Positions 1 through 10,930 of a stretch of DNA of 64,000 nt are shown here, piece by piece (position 1 is the first letter of the stretch; each line of letters starts with the position of its first letter). The notes under the pieces were generated by a model. The model was given only the letters and a program-made list of their open reading frames with translations, made no database searches and was not told the origin of the DNA. The stretch is taken from assembly GCA_916700875.1 (NCBI GenBank), contig CAKAKS010000060.1:9303834-9367833 (forward strand), in the 5' to 3' direction. The position numbers and the translations under genes were made by a program. The stretch comes from Sebastes aleutianus. Lineage: Eukaryota; Chordata; Actinopteri; Perciformes; Sebastidae.

Positions 1-190
1 ATTACGTTATGTTTAGGCAACTAAACTACATCATTTGGTTAAACAATTTAATGTTAGGTTTAGGCAACAAAACTACTTGGTTAGGTTAAATAATTGAACT
101 TCTTACGTAGTTTACGTAATTTAAAATAACTCAACATTGACTTTTGGCTTCACACGGGACAAGAAAAATGGTTTCCTGGGTGAAATCCCT

Positions 191-249
191 CATCCCTACA
201 TGGACTTTGATTAAAACGGTTGGTTTTAATCAAAGTCCATGTAGGGATG
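191..249. repeat. perfect 27-bp hairpin with 5-base loop
   Basis: Bases 191-217 are the exact reverse complement of 223-249 with loop GGTTG. The stem contains CATGGACTTTGATTAAAAC. No second copy was noticed in the window. Confidence 0.9.
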
Positions 250-2135
250 GTTAAAACATTGGCATTGTGTCTGTGGTGTCGGCACATCATTTTAACACAT
301 ATTTCTGTGAGATCAGGCTGGTTTGGTTACACGATCGTCCATTCGGCACAGCTTGCTAACTTACTACATTTTGCGTTAATGGAGAGAACAACAATCTAGT
401 TTTTCGAGAGGGCAGCAAGGCATCTTTATGAATCAATCCCTCTGGAGAACAAGCCTTGATCTGCTGGCAGTACAATGGGATGTTACCAAATTAGACTGAA
501 TATAATTTGGAACAGTCTGAGTCGGGTCCCAGGTCGGGTCTGTTTACTAGGTATTGTGCGGACCCCTGAAGGTCATAGCAGCAGTCTAAATTTCTTAACT
601 AAAGTTGGTGGGCGTGTCTCACAGTGTGATCTAAGAACACCATTTTGGATTAACAGCCAAAGATTTCACCCTCACGATTGTCAGCTTTTATCTGAGACAG
701 CCCAGAATCACACAGTGTATAGGGGTCCAACACCCTGTTACAGTCACAACTATTCAAAAGCTGTTTTCTACAAAATAAAAGCTGCATTTCACTTTCAGAT
801 ATAACTTTCTGTGATGGTCCAAGGTGTTCACATATTTGCTGCTTCACTGTACTGTATTTTATTTTTGGTCTGGACCAGTTTGACATATGAACGCTTTATT
901 TCATTCTAGATGCACTGATAAAACTTCTTAAATGACATTTTAGCTGACTGTGATTAAATGATCAAATCTGATGAAAATGTATATCAGGACCTGAAGCATT
1001 TGTTTAGCATCACTGGACAAAAATAATTGAGATCTTTGAGATTTAGCGTGCTTTGATTTGTTTCAAGATTTTTTGTATTTTTATTGTTAAACTTTTGATA
1101 TACCGAGTTTTTCCATCAGTATCTTTCCAGCATCCAGTTTTAGTATCAGATTTGATATCCATATTTTTTATTGGTGCATCTTTTATTGTTTGACGCTAAA
1201 GCTGGGTTTTATATTGCTGCCTGGACGTTTTGTGTGGAACCAGAATGAATCTGTCCATCTTTCAGAGTTTTTGTGTTTTCAGATTAAAGATTTCAACTCT
1301 GCTGATGATCGAAACTCTGAGCTGTAATTGCGAACATTAGTCTCCACTTTTCTCCTTTTAGAAAAGATTCTTAACACACAAACTTTGATCATAGATTCAT
1401 TCTGGCTCCAGGCTGGACAAAACCAGACTGTTTACATTATTTATTTTGGCATGTATGTATTTTCTGATGCTTAATGATGCTATCTATTCTCACTAGTGCA
1501 AAGTGACCTGATATTTGACTGTTGGTCCACTGGGAGATACAGTATATAGATACTTTGGTGGCTAATAAGTACTGATCCAGGACTGTCATAAGACAAGTTG
1601 GTCTTGGATGGTCAAGGCAATCTGCTTTGACATTTTAGTTGGGTTGTAATTAACAAAAGAGGTGATTTACCCTGACAGACACACCATGTAAAACCAAAGA
1701 TGCCGTTGGATTTCTTTCTTGATTCCATGTGGTTTGTATTGACTTTATTAGAAGAGACCTTTCTCGATTTCAAGGTTAATATGACGTTGACTTAATCCCT
1801 TAAAGTTGAGCTTCAGAGTTAATTTTTGCGTTGGTAACGGAGGTTAACAAAAACCTCAGGGTCCATTTAGTTGCTGCTCTGGACCTTTTGATTGTCTCAC
1901 ACGATCTTCGGATCAAGCACCGCTCGTCTGTCGCTTAAACATTAAGCTTCAAAGTTCATGCTTGACCTTCAAAACAGCCGATGACGAAACGGTCTGAATG
2001 GATAAAAATCGATCTTATGTGATATGATTGAAAGCTACGAAAATGGACCCTGACGTGAGATTGTAGTGTCATCTGCTTCCAAGGTCAAGAATGAACTTTG
2101 AAGCTGTTTTAGTGGTTCAAAAGGTGTAAAAACAG

Positions 2136-2313
2136 GGTGCTCATAGCTCAGTTGGTAGAGCGGCGCCCATATAAAAAGGCTGAGTCCTAGCCGCGGCGCC
2201 CCGGGTTCGAATCCGACCTGCAGCCATTTCCGTTTGTCACCCCCCCTCTCTCTCTCCCCCTTTCTGACCGTCCTATCAATGAAGGCTCGAAAATGCCCAA
2301 AAAAAAATCTTTA
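2136..2313 (+). mobile_element. tRNA-derived SINE with target-site duplication
   Basis: The head has an A box-like TAGCTCAGTTGGTAGAGC and B box GGGTTCGAATCC of RNA polymerase III promoters. It is followed by a CT-rich body (CCCCCTCTCTCTCTCC), CTATCAATGAAGGC and an A-rich end, a layout typical of percomorph SINEs. It is flanked by AAAAGGTGTAAAAACAG (2119-2135) and AAAAGGTGTAAAACAG (2314-2329), a target-site duplication of about 16 bp. Not a functional tRNA: the anticodon arm is displaced by extra sequence. Confidence 0.88.
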
Positions 2314-2533
2314 AAAAGGTGTAAAACAGAAAAAACAAACATGATTTGCCTTGACTGAAAAGGTCTCATTAAAGTCAATACAGACCATGTGGAATCGAGG
2401 ACGAAATCCTGTGATATCTTTGATTTTATATAGTTTGTGTTGATTTTAATGGAAGTGACCTTTCTTGGTCAGTGTAAATTATGTTTTTATCTATCTAGCA
2501 TCATTTTTAACACCTTAAAAAGAATATTATCTA

Positions 2534-2582
2534 CCACCCGGTGGGTAGGCGATGGCACAGATGATCGCCTACCTCCCGGTGA
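2534..2582. repeat. imperfect inverted repeat
   Basis: GGTAGGCGAT (about 2545-2554) pairs with ATCGCCTACC (about 2564-2573), extended imperfectly by CACCCGG / CCCGGTG, with a loop of about 10 bases. No associated gene was seen. Confidence 0.6.
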
Positions 2583-3540
2583 GTTCGGATTTTCAAATTT
2601 CTTCCCTTAACAAATTTAACAAGTGACTGAAATGTCCGGGTTCTGTGAGATGTCCATTCATGGTCCTGGATCAACGCTACTAGCTAACAGGCTCAAACAT
2701 GAGAAAACACCAGTGTGATCCCTAAAACAGGAAGAGCCCAGTGGACTCAGACGCCCTGGTTATTATTCGATTATTTAGGTTTCTCTCCAAAGTGCCTTAA
2801 TGTTCTGTTGATGTACAGATTGGTCCATTAGCCTGCTATGTGCAAGCAAATGGGCTGGTCTGGTTTCTGTGAGGAAATAAACTGAAGAAAATGGAACCAC
2901 ATTTAAAATGGCAAGGTGTGTCTTGAGGTTTGTGCTGGCGGGGTGGAGAAATGAAGTGATTTTATTATGTTTTAGAAAAAAAAGATGTCCACAGTATTAT
3001 TATATGTCACATCACAAAGAGCTCACATGACTTGTGTTGTTTTTCTACATTTTTTAAAAGTGTGTTTAAACTACAAGTTGTGATTTGTTGCATGTTGTAA
3101 ATTAAAGGCTCATTGCACCATTTCTGTCTCAAGTTTGTACTAAATGCAACTAATGCCAAATAGGATTTGATTCCGTTATTAAAACGTAACACACATGTCC
3201 AAATATGCACAATAAACTGGAGACAAAAATACCAAAAAATACAAGTCCTCTGCCGAGGCTCTACTGTAACACACCCCTTCAGTCTGAACGCTGCAGAGAG
3301 AAAGTGTGTGTTTGTTTGGCTGAAGGAGGGGAGGGCATGATGGGAAGTATGAGTCACTCTCCTCGCCCCTCGAGGACGCTTCATTTCCTGAACTCAGCAG
3401 CTGCACTTTCACTAACATCAGCAGCACGTTTTATTAAGATGTTCACATGTATAAATTCTGGCTAGCATATAGTCCGTCTACGCACTCTGAGCCCATGATG
3501 ACACATGTTGATGGACAGACCTCTCATTTGCATAATGAGG

Positions 3541-3760
3541 CAGAAATGTATAAAGAAAAGAATACAAAAATTAATAAGTTTGGGGAAATAGATAAGGGGT
3601 GAGATGCAAAGGGGAAATAAGCAGAAATAAATGAAGAAATGAATGCATAAATAAATACATACATTTAAAAATAAATATAAAATAAATAAAAGTAAATGCA
3701 AACATAAATAAATAAATGCAAAAATAAATAAAAGAAAACTAAATGCAAAATTAAATACTC
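3541..3760. repeat. partial copy of the AT-rich TA-flanked MITE family
   Basis: TAAGTTTGGGGAAATAGATAA, AAGGGGTGA and (AAATA)n match internal parts of the elements at 28.7 kb and 50.8 kb. Ends are missing. Confidence 0.6.
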
Positions 3761-4722
3761 ATATTCTACCAAAATGGCCTGTGTTGAACAATTAAAATAT
3801 TATAAATAATATAAACGCTTCAAAAAAACACCAGAGTTTCGTCTCTTTGCTTTTATACTCTTTTATATTACAGTATATCGACACTAGAGACTATTCCTTC
3901 AAGCCTCATTTATTCTTGATGATGGAGTCCCACTGAAGGACCAGCAGAGCTAAAGTCAGAATTCTAGAGAAGCTTGAAATCGTTGAGATGAAAGAAGACA
4001 GGAAGTGTGACTGAACGTTGCCGTTTTCAGCATCTGAAACTAATGTGACATCCAGAGTCACACTGTGTTCGTGCAGAGGAAAGTAGAGAAGTGCTCTTCA
4101 TGGCAGCAGATAAAATACTGAAACTGAATCCACCATCTTTTTTCATCTTTTGTTTAAACTCCTGCTGAACTTTTTCCAAATCAAAACATCAGTTTTTTTT
4201 TTTATCAAAGTCCATCTATGCCAAGCAGAAGTTAGGAAGGATAAAATTACTCAAGTGGTTCAAAACAGGTCATAAATGTATATTTTTAAAGTCAAAATTA
4301 TGAGACAAGTCACAGGAAAATAATTTAAATGTTAACTTTTAAAGGTCACAGCTATGGGATATTAGTCAATTTTAACTTTATGAGTCAAATTACAAGAAGG
4401 ATGTTACTAATTAAGTAATAAGTATTTGAATTGATATCTTTCTGATATCTTTCCTGCAACAGTATACAGTATATACAATGTTGAGGAGTCTAAATTAAAC
4501 AATTCATCATATTTTTAATGATGTATGATGAGTTTTTAATTTCAGATATTAACGTATAAGAATAACCTCAGCTCAGATAGTGGAGTGAAAAGTACATTTC
4601 TTCACAAATAAATATTCAAGAGAAATGAGTATTAAGTACATTTTAGTTTCCATCTCTGGAGCACAACATAATGATTGTTCATCTGTAACTTTACCAGTCA
4701 TTTTCTCAAGCAGCTCCACTGA

Positions 4723-5580
4723 CTGTTACTGGTGTTAGTGGTGTTACTGTTACTGGTGTTACTGGTGTTATTGGTGTTGCTGGTGTTACTGTTACTGGTG
4801 TTACTGGTGTTATTGGTGTTACTGGTGTTACTGGTGTTACTGGTGTTACTGGTACTGGTGTTACTGTTACTGGTGTTATTGGTGTTACTGGTGTTACTGT
4901 TACTGGTGTTACTGGTGTTACTGGTGTAACTGGTGTTACTGTTACTGGTGTTACTGGTGTTATTGGTGTTACTGGTGTTACTGTTACTGGTGCTACTGGT
5001 GTTACTGGTGTTACTGTTACTGGTGTTATTGGTGTTACTGGTATTACTGGTGTTACTGGTGTTACTGTTACTGGTGTTACTGGTGTTACAGGTGTTACAG
5101 GTGTTACTGTTACTGGTGTTACTGGTGTTACTGGTGTTACTGTTGTTGCTGGTGTTACTGGTGTTACTGTTACTGGTGTTACTGGTTTTACTGGTACTGG
5201 TGTTACTGGTGTTATTGTTACTGGTGTTACTGGTGTTACTGGTGTTACTGGTGTTACTGTTGTTGCTGGTGTTACTGGTGTTACAGGTGTTACAGGTGTT
5301 ACTGTTACTGGTGTTACTGGTGTTACTGGTGTTACTGTTGTTGCTGGTGTTACTGTTACTGGTGTTACTGGTTTTACTGGTACTGGTGTTACTGGTGTTA
5401 TTGTTACTGGTGTTACTGGTGTTACTGGTGTTATTGTTACTGGTGTTACAGGTGTTACTGTTACTGGTGTTACTGGTGTTACTGGTGTTATTGTTACTGG
5501 TGTTACTGGTGTTACTGTTACTGGTGTTACTGGTGTTACTGGTGTTACTGGTGTTACTGTTACTGGTGTTACTGGTGTTT
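4723..5580. repeat. minisatellite of ACTGGTGTT units, 0.86 kb
   Basis: Nine-base ACTGGTGTT units are interrupted by six-base ACTGTT steps and occasional GTTATT or GTTGCT variants. Changes are nearly all multiples of three, so the array stays open in frame on both strands (Thr-Pro-Val repeats on -, Leu/Val repeats on +). It lies 0.3 kb upstream of the nek11 X-box. Treated as non-coding: no splice signals, conserved flanks or non-repetitive protein part. Confidence 0.85.
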
Positions 5581-5884
5581 GAATGTGTGTTTCTGCAGGT
5601 TTCCAGCTCAGAAGACTCTGAAGTGATGAAACGTCGCCCCCTGCTGGAACAAACCTCAGTGACAACACAACACCAACAAATATGTTCATTTTAAAACGGA
5701 GCACTACTATAAACAATACAAATTATTGATTGAAATAAAAAAATGTAAAAGCAAGAAGATAAATATATATATGTGATATATGTGTTATGTACAGTAGTAT
5801 GAATATAAACGTATAACACGTGACACAATATTGAACTTCTCTGCAGGGGAACATGTTAGGAAACGCCTAATTCTCTGTGTGTTG

Positions 5885-5898
5885 GTCTCCATGGAAAC
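5885..5898 (+). promoter_or_regulatory. RFX-type X-box at the nek11 promoter
   Basis: GTCTCCATGGAAAC fits the X-box consensus GTHNYYATRRNAAC at every position. It lies just upstream of a GT-donor-ended short exon and about 0.6 kb before the ATG. RFX factors bind X-boxes close to the start sites of many ciliary genes. A GGAAG ETS-type core follows at about 5911. No TATA box is evident. Function is inferred. Confidence 0.6.
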
Positions 5899-5936
5899 GG
5901 GATCAAACACGGAAGTTGTCCCCCAGTCTGCTGCAG
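5899..5936 (+). other. nek11: probable 5' non-coding exon of nek11 (5' end uncertain)
   Basis: The sequence ends CTGCTGCAG followed by GTAAAC, a good splice donor at 5937, and is preceded by the X-box. Spliced to the acceptor at 6471-6472 it would form a 5' UTR. The transcription start is not visible, so the left edge is only a guess. Transcript 5' ends could instead start inside the 6473 exon. Confidence 0.4.
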
Positions 5937-6046
5937 GTAAACAACACCACAAACCTCCATCTCACCTGTTTATTTAACCGAAACTGGTTCATTTAAAACC
6001 TCATTATCACGAGACGATGAGGCAAAATGTTGACTCAACAGCGAAC

Positions 6047-6412
6047 AGCTGATTAACGGTCATAAACGGCTGATTAACGATCATTAACAGCTGATTAACG
6101 GTCATAAACAGCTGACTAACGATCATTAACAGCTGATTAACGGACATTAACAGCTGATTAACGGACATTAATAGCTGATTAACGGACATTAACAGCTGAT
6201 TAACGGTCATAAACGGCTGATTAACGATCATTAACAGCTGATTAACGATCATAAACAGCTGACTAACGATCATTAACAGCTGATTAACGGACATTAACAG
6301 CTGATTAACGGACATTAACAGCTGATTAACGGTCATAAACAACATTAATGGACATTAATAGCTGATTAATGGTCATTGACAGCTGATTAATGGCCATAAA
6401 CAGCTGATTAAG
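6047..6412 (+). repeat. 21-bp tandem repeat in nek11 intron 1, E-box in most units
   Basis: About 17 copies of a unit like AACAGCTGATTAACGGTCATT; most contain CAGCTG, an E-box palindrome, and GATTAAC. It lies between the putative first exon and the ATG exon, within 0.5 kb of the X-box. Confidence 0.85.
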
Positions 6413-6491
6413 GGTTAATTATTATTGTTAGTAGTGTCTGAGTGCATCACAGTGCACCTATCTTCCGTCCAGGTACAGGTGAGCCGACAGG

Positions 6492-6649
6492 ATGCCCAGG
6501 TTTCAGGAGGTGGAGTCAGGCCAGGCCCCGCCCCCTGGCAGCGGCGGCCTGGTTGCTAAGCGATACAGCATCCTGCAGAGCCTGGGCCGAGGCAGTTTTG
6601 GTTCAGTTTATCTGGTTCAGGACACCAAAGCTACAGACGGAGAACCGCT
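6492..6649 (+). CDS. nek11: nek11 coding exon 2: start and glycine-rich loop (residues 1-53)
   Basis: The exon probably begins at 6473 after TCTTCCGTCCAG. ATG 6492 has A at -3, and an in-frame TGA at 6480-6482 makes it the first usable start. It encodes a short Pro/Gly N-tail, then KRYSILQSLGRGSFGSVYLV, which carries the first kinase strands and the ATP-binding loop. It ends at GTGAGT with a split codon (phase 2) that rejoins as Leu53 at 17233. Human NEK11 has a comparable short N-tail before its ATP loop. Confidence 0.93.
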
Positions 6650-6699
6650 GTGAGTAAAACACCTCTTATTTTACATATATACATTTTTCACCGTTTTAG

Positions 6700-7447
6700 A
6701 GGGACTGTTTGTAACTTCTTACAGGTATAAATCATTGCGGGTCGGGATCCCGTGCACGCTCGCTTGTGGCTACGCTGTTCAGACTCAGACTCCAACACAA
6801 ACTACACGGAAGCAAAGTTATATCTAGTGAAGCCCGTCTGTTAAACAGTGTTGGCTGCGGTCGAAGGACGCGGGGGAGACCATAGCTTTGGTCTCCTGGG
6901 CCGGAGTCTCTGCTCTACTCTGCTCCTCTGCTCCTCTTCCCCTCTGCCTGCTTGCCTTCACTCAGCTCGCTCCACCTCACGTGCATGCGCGCACACTCCA
7001 CACTGCAGAAGAGTTAGTTTAGCTCTGAGAATATCAAGTAAGTGGACGTTTGTGCAGAAATAAATGCTGCAGCTCCTCCAGACCAACAGAGGTTTCCTGT
7101 GTCTTGTGAAGTGATGGGGCTCCGCAGCGAGAAACATTATCGTCTCCGACCGGGTGCCGGTGTCTCCCTCTGACCGCGGTCAGGAGGATGAAGCAGGAAA
7201 AGCCAACACTAGGATCAGCAGTGATTCATGGAGAGACCTTCGTCTGGTCAGCTAACATTACTGCCAAGCAGATGAAATATAGTGATATTGTGGTTTAGCT
7301 GACGTGTGTCGCCTCTCTGTTTTGAGCGATGCTCGTTCATGTCTATGTAGAGCGAGCACAAGCGCGAGCCCGCCGCTGACTTTCGTTGACTTAACGGCCA
7401 CAGGTGTCGCTGTTAACAAGCAATTCTGATTCTTACAAACAGTCCCT
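6700..7447 (+). mobile_element. non-autonomous TTAA-flanked element, copy 1
   Basis: Ends AGGGACTGTTTGTAAC and TTACAAACAGTCCCT are inverted repeats. The right flank is TTAA (7448-7451), and the left flank TTAG is TTAA with one change. The interior shares AGAAGAGTTAGTTTAGCTCT and CTCCAGACCAACAGAGG with the copy at 53680. No transposase frame. Confidence 0.75.
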
Positions 7448-7892
7448 TTAAGACAAACATTAAGATTTTTATTTTCATAAATAACTGGATTTCTAATAAT
7501 TATGACTGTCAAGTTAACGTAATAATAATGCGTTAACGCCACTAATTTCTTAATTATAATTAATAATTTATTTTTTTTCTGAGCACATTACACAACAGAA
7601 GTGCTCGCCATCCAATCGCCAAAAAATGCAATTCTTGCAGAAATCTCCAAATGTCGAAAGTTTTTGTTACCAAATCACAGCATGTCTTTTTCTGTGGTGT
7701 TCCTCAAGGTCTTGGTGTCTTAATGTGGTATCTAGGAGGGATTATTGATTATTTTTATCAATTCTCCAGTGGTAAATTGTTTTTAAATTTAGCACCAAAT
7801 CTGTGTAACAAAAATTGCTGCAACAACTTATGAGACATAATAGAGCATGGGGATGACCATCATATACTTCTATCATAATGTTTTAAACCATT

Positions 7893-8131
7893 ATACACTT
7901 TCACAATTTATTTTAATTCATTCATTCATTCATTCATGTTTATTTCTGATTTATGACTAAAACAACTTGACACACAGTGCTGAGCTGCATCTCATATTAA
8001 TCTTCAGCTTTAAGGTGATGTACATCACTTCTATGTGACATCTACTGTTGACCTGCTATCTCCCCCTAAAGACCCCCTGTACTCCCCTAAAAAAGACTAA
8101 AACAGGTCTATTGTGGGTCTCAGAGGGTTAA
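7893..8131 (-). mobile_element. TTAACCCTCTGAGACC-ended element
   Basis: Reads inverted from TTAACCCTCTGAGACCCACA (ending 8131) through CTATTGTGGG, GACCTGCTATCTCCCCC and ATGTGACATCTACTG to an ACTTTCACAATT end. A second copy in the opposite orientation lies at 10706-10930. The TTAACCC terminus is of piggyBac type. No coding capacity. Confidence 0.6.
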
Positions 8132-10705
8132 AGACCCATATTTATATATTATTGTTAGTGTTATTTATTACTGCTATAACTGCTGTTTGACAACTGTCTA
8201 GTGGTGTGTGGTAAAACACATTTTAAAAACACAAGAATGATTGTCACATATAGCTCTAACCAGGAGTTGGACAGCAAGTCTCTGTATTTCTAAACACTGA
8301 AAATGTTCAAATATAAGTTATCATGACAATCTGGGAGAGAGGATGGTTTGTAAACAAGAAGTCTGTCAGTTGGGCCTTGTGTTTCTGCAGAGAGTCACTA
8401 GATGGCAGCGTCCACCTGTGAATTCACTCACATACACTCACTTGAGCTAATAAGACCTGGTCCAGCTGATCTGAAGTCAGTGAGTCAGACGGAGGCAGAC
8501 GTCTTCAGATTCGAGGTACTTACAGTATATAAAGCAGTTAAAATTAGCACAACCTCAACCAGCTGTGATATCAAAATACTGCCTAATGCATCAGTAATAA
8601 TATTCCAATAATATAAATATGATAATATATCACTCTCTGTCGCTGTGTTTGTACTTTGACTTTAATTTAAGTACATTTTGTTGATAAGTGAAATTATAAA
8701 TGCAGGACTTTTACTTGTGACAGAGTATTTTTGATACTTTTACTGAAGTAAATGATCTGAGTACTTCTTCAACCGCTGCTGTTTTTCTTACTTAAGTACA
8801 AATGTGAGGTACTTGTACTTTATTTGAGTATCTTTATTTCTACTCTACTACATCTCAGAGGTAAATATTGTACTTTTTACTCCACTACATTTATCTGACA
8901 GCTTTAGTTCCTTCCTGTCCAGGTAAAACCAGGTATCTCATGATGTGTTAATGTTGAATGTTTGTGATAAACTGAAGGATGAAGTGAAAATCCTCCTCGT
9001 CCTTCTGAAGCTAAATAAACTCTTTAAAAAGCCTCTTGGATCAGCTGGAAAATGCTTCGTCACAAAGCTGAAAACAGAAAACTGAATAACCATATAGACC
9101 ATGATGCATTGCTGCAGATTAAACTAGCCAACAGGATATAAAGTTCAAATGCAACATAAACTTTAATGCAGCAGTAATATTAATTCACGAACATCAGACA
9201 GTAAAATAATGTGTGTTCGGTGTTCACTAGTGTTGAGGTAGTTTTTCCCATGAGCACCTGGGCATTCCTGTTTGTGCTGAGTGGACATTTAGTGATTTAA
9301 TGAACACAACAACAGTTTACTGAGTCCATTAAGGATGTGTCTCATGACAGTTTCATTGATGGTCTTATCGGTTCTGTGCAACAAAAATAATACATTAAGA
9401 ACATTAATTTATATTATTAATATAACAAAGAGCAGCAACAGCAAAGCTTTCTACACTAAAGTCACTATATGAACTCAATAATATCTCCGTAGGATACCTC
9501 CGAATCTGAAAAGGGAAGCCTTAAACCTGCATTCTCTCTAATAGCCAGCAGGGGGCGACTGCTAAAAGAAGTCTGATTGTATAGAAGTCTATGATAAAAT
9601 GAGCCTACTTCTCACTTGATTTATTACCTCAGTAAATATTGTAAACATGAGTTTATGGTCTCAATCGCTAGTTTCAAGTCTTCTTCAATACAGCATGATT
9701 GGGACACGGGATTGGTTTCGCGGGGCGTGGTGACCAGAGCCTTCTCTGGAGGACGTATTGCCGGTCTGATATACTGTATGTCTCAGAGACAGGGTTGGTG
9801 TGCAGGTATACACAGGAAACAAAGGGTGCTGATACATCACTAGTTCATGTGTGTTAGAGTGAAGGGAGGCACATTAGCTGAGCAGGAAGAGCTGCAGCGT
9901 GTTGCTCAAGGGCACTTGTGTCTGCTGCAGGACGCCGCACGTCCAGAGAGAGCCAGGAGGAGTCTCTCTGTTGTCAGAAAGCAGATGGTGAGTCGGTGGT
10001 TGGAGTCGTCGTCGCTGCCCTTTCACCATCTGACAGGTCTCCCCTCCCCTCCTCTCCTCCGCCGCCAGATTTAGACACGATGCCCCGATCAATGTGTCAG
10101 CGTCGGCTCATCAGTCTGTAAAATTCAGGTCATCGTCTGTAAAAAGATTCATCTCAGACGTCTTTCACCCTACAGGTCCTGAAGCGCATCATGAAAAAAA
10201 AAGAAAACAATGAGAGCTCCAGATTAGTATTTAGGAGTTTTTCTGATGTGCCTTGACCCTGTCGGGATGCGGTATCCATGGCGACAGAGGAGCAGCGTCC
10301 GTTCACTCTCATCACGTCTCAGTTTGTCGGTGAGCCGATGAAAGCAGACAGAGCTTTTTGAGGATTTTATCGCCGTCCACCAACCCAGTCGCTCAGAGAG
10401 GAACAGGAAGTCTGTTCTTCACTGAAAACACAAACTGTCCTTCTCAGAAACTCCACCACAGGAAGTTTTATTGTGAAAAAAAAGGTGGCATGTAGCTTTT
10501 GTTAACAGGGGATCAGGTCAGGATTGGAGCAGCTGTGTGACCCAGCTGATGGATGTCGTCTCCGTCGGCCTGTTTGACTTCCTGTTTGTAGCCAGCTGAG
10601 GCTGCTGCAAAACATGCTGGGAACAAGATTGTTGATTTCCTAGAAGATTTTGCTCCGGTCAGCGAATACAGTTCGGTCTGAATCCAGAGAAATCTTTTTA
10701 TTCAA

Positions 10706-10930
10706 CCCTCTGAGACCCACAATAGACCCATTTTAGTATTTTTTAGGGGGGTGCAGGGGGGCTTTAGGGGGAGATAGCAGGTCAACAGTAGATGTCACAT
10801 AGAAATGGTGTACATCATCTGAAAGCTGGGAACCTGAAGATTAATTTGAGATGCTGCTCAGCACTATATGTCAAAATGTTCTAGTCATAAATCAGATAAA
10901 CAGGAATTAATTGTGAAAGTGTATATTTAT
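10706..10930 (+). mobile_element. second copy of the TTAACCCTCTGAGACC-ended element
   Basis: Begins after TTCA (altered TTAA) with CCCTCTGAGACCCACAATAG and ends in AATTGTGAAAGTGTATA, the same family as 7893-8131 in the reverse orientation. Confidence 0.6.

Larger units (their letters stand above)
1..5860. other. upstream intergenic region
   Basis: No coding exon was recognised. Bases 1-165 contain GTTAGGTTTAGGCAAC and TTCACACGGGAC motifs of a dispersed family also seen at 13.8, 46.2, 57.9 and 61.6 kb. The rest holds the hairpin at 191, the SINE at 2136, the AT-rich repeat at 3541 and the minisatellite at 4723, all listed separately. In mammals aste1 lies head-to-head with NEK11; nothing resembling it was noticed here. 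Confidence 0.6.

Noticed and set aside
1..70. Telomere-like GTTAGGTTTAGG
   Set aside because: Not (TTAGGG)n; it is part of a dispersed repeat that occurs also at 13.8, 46.2 and 61.7 kb.
2141..2226. tRNA gene
   Set aside because: The A and B boxes are good but the anticodon arm is not formed and the tail plus target duplication show a SINE.
4706..5716. 336-codon - strand frame rich in Thr-Pro-Val, and 253-codon + strand Leu/Val frame
   Set aside because: Both are produced by the nine-base minisatellite; the non-repetitive ends show no domain, signal peptide or splice context.
6007..6345. 112-codon frame of VNQLLMS repeats
   Set aside because: Reading of the 21-bp tandem array in intron 1.
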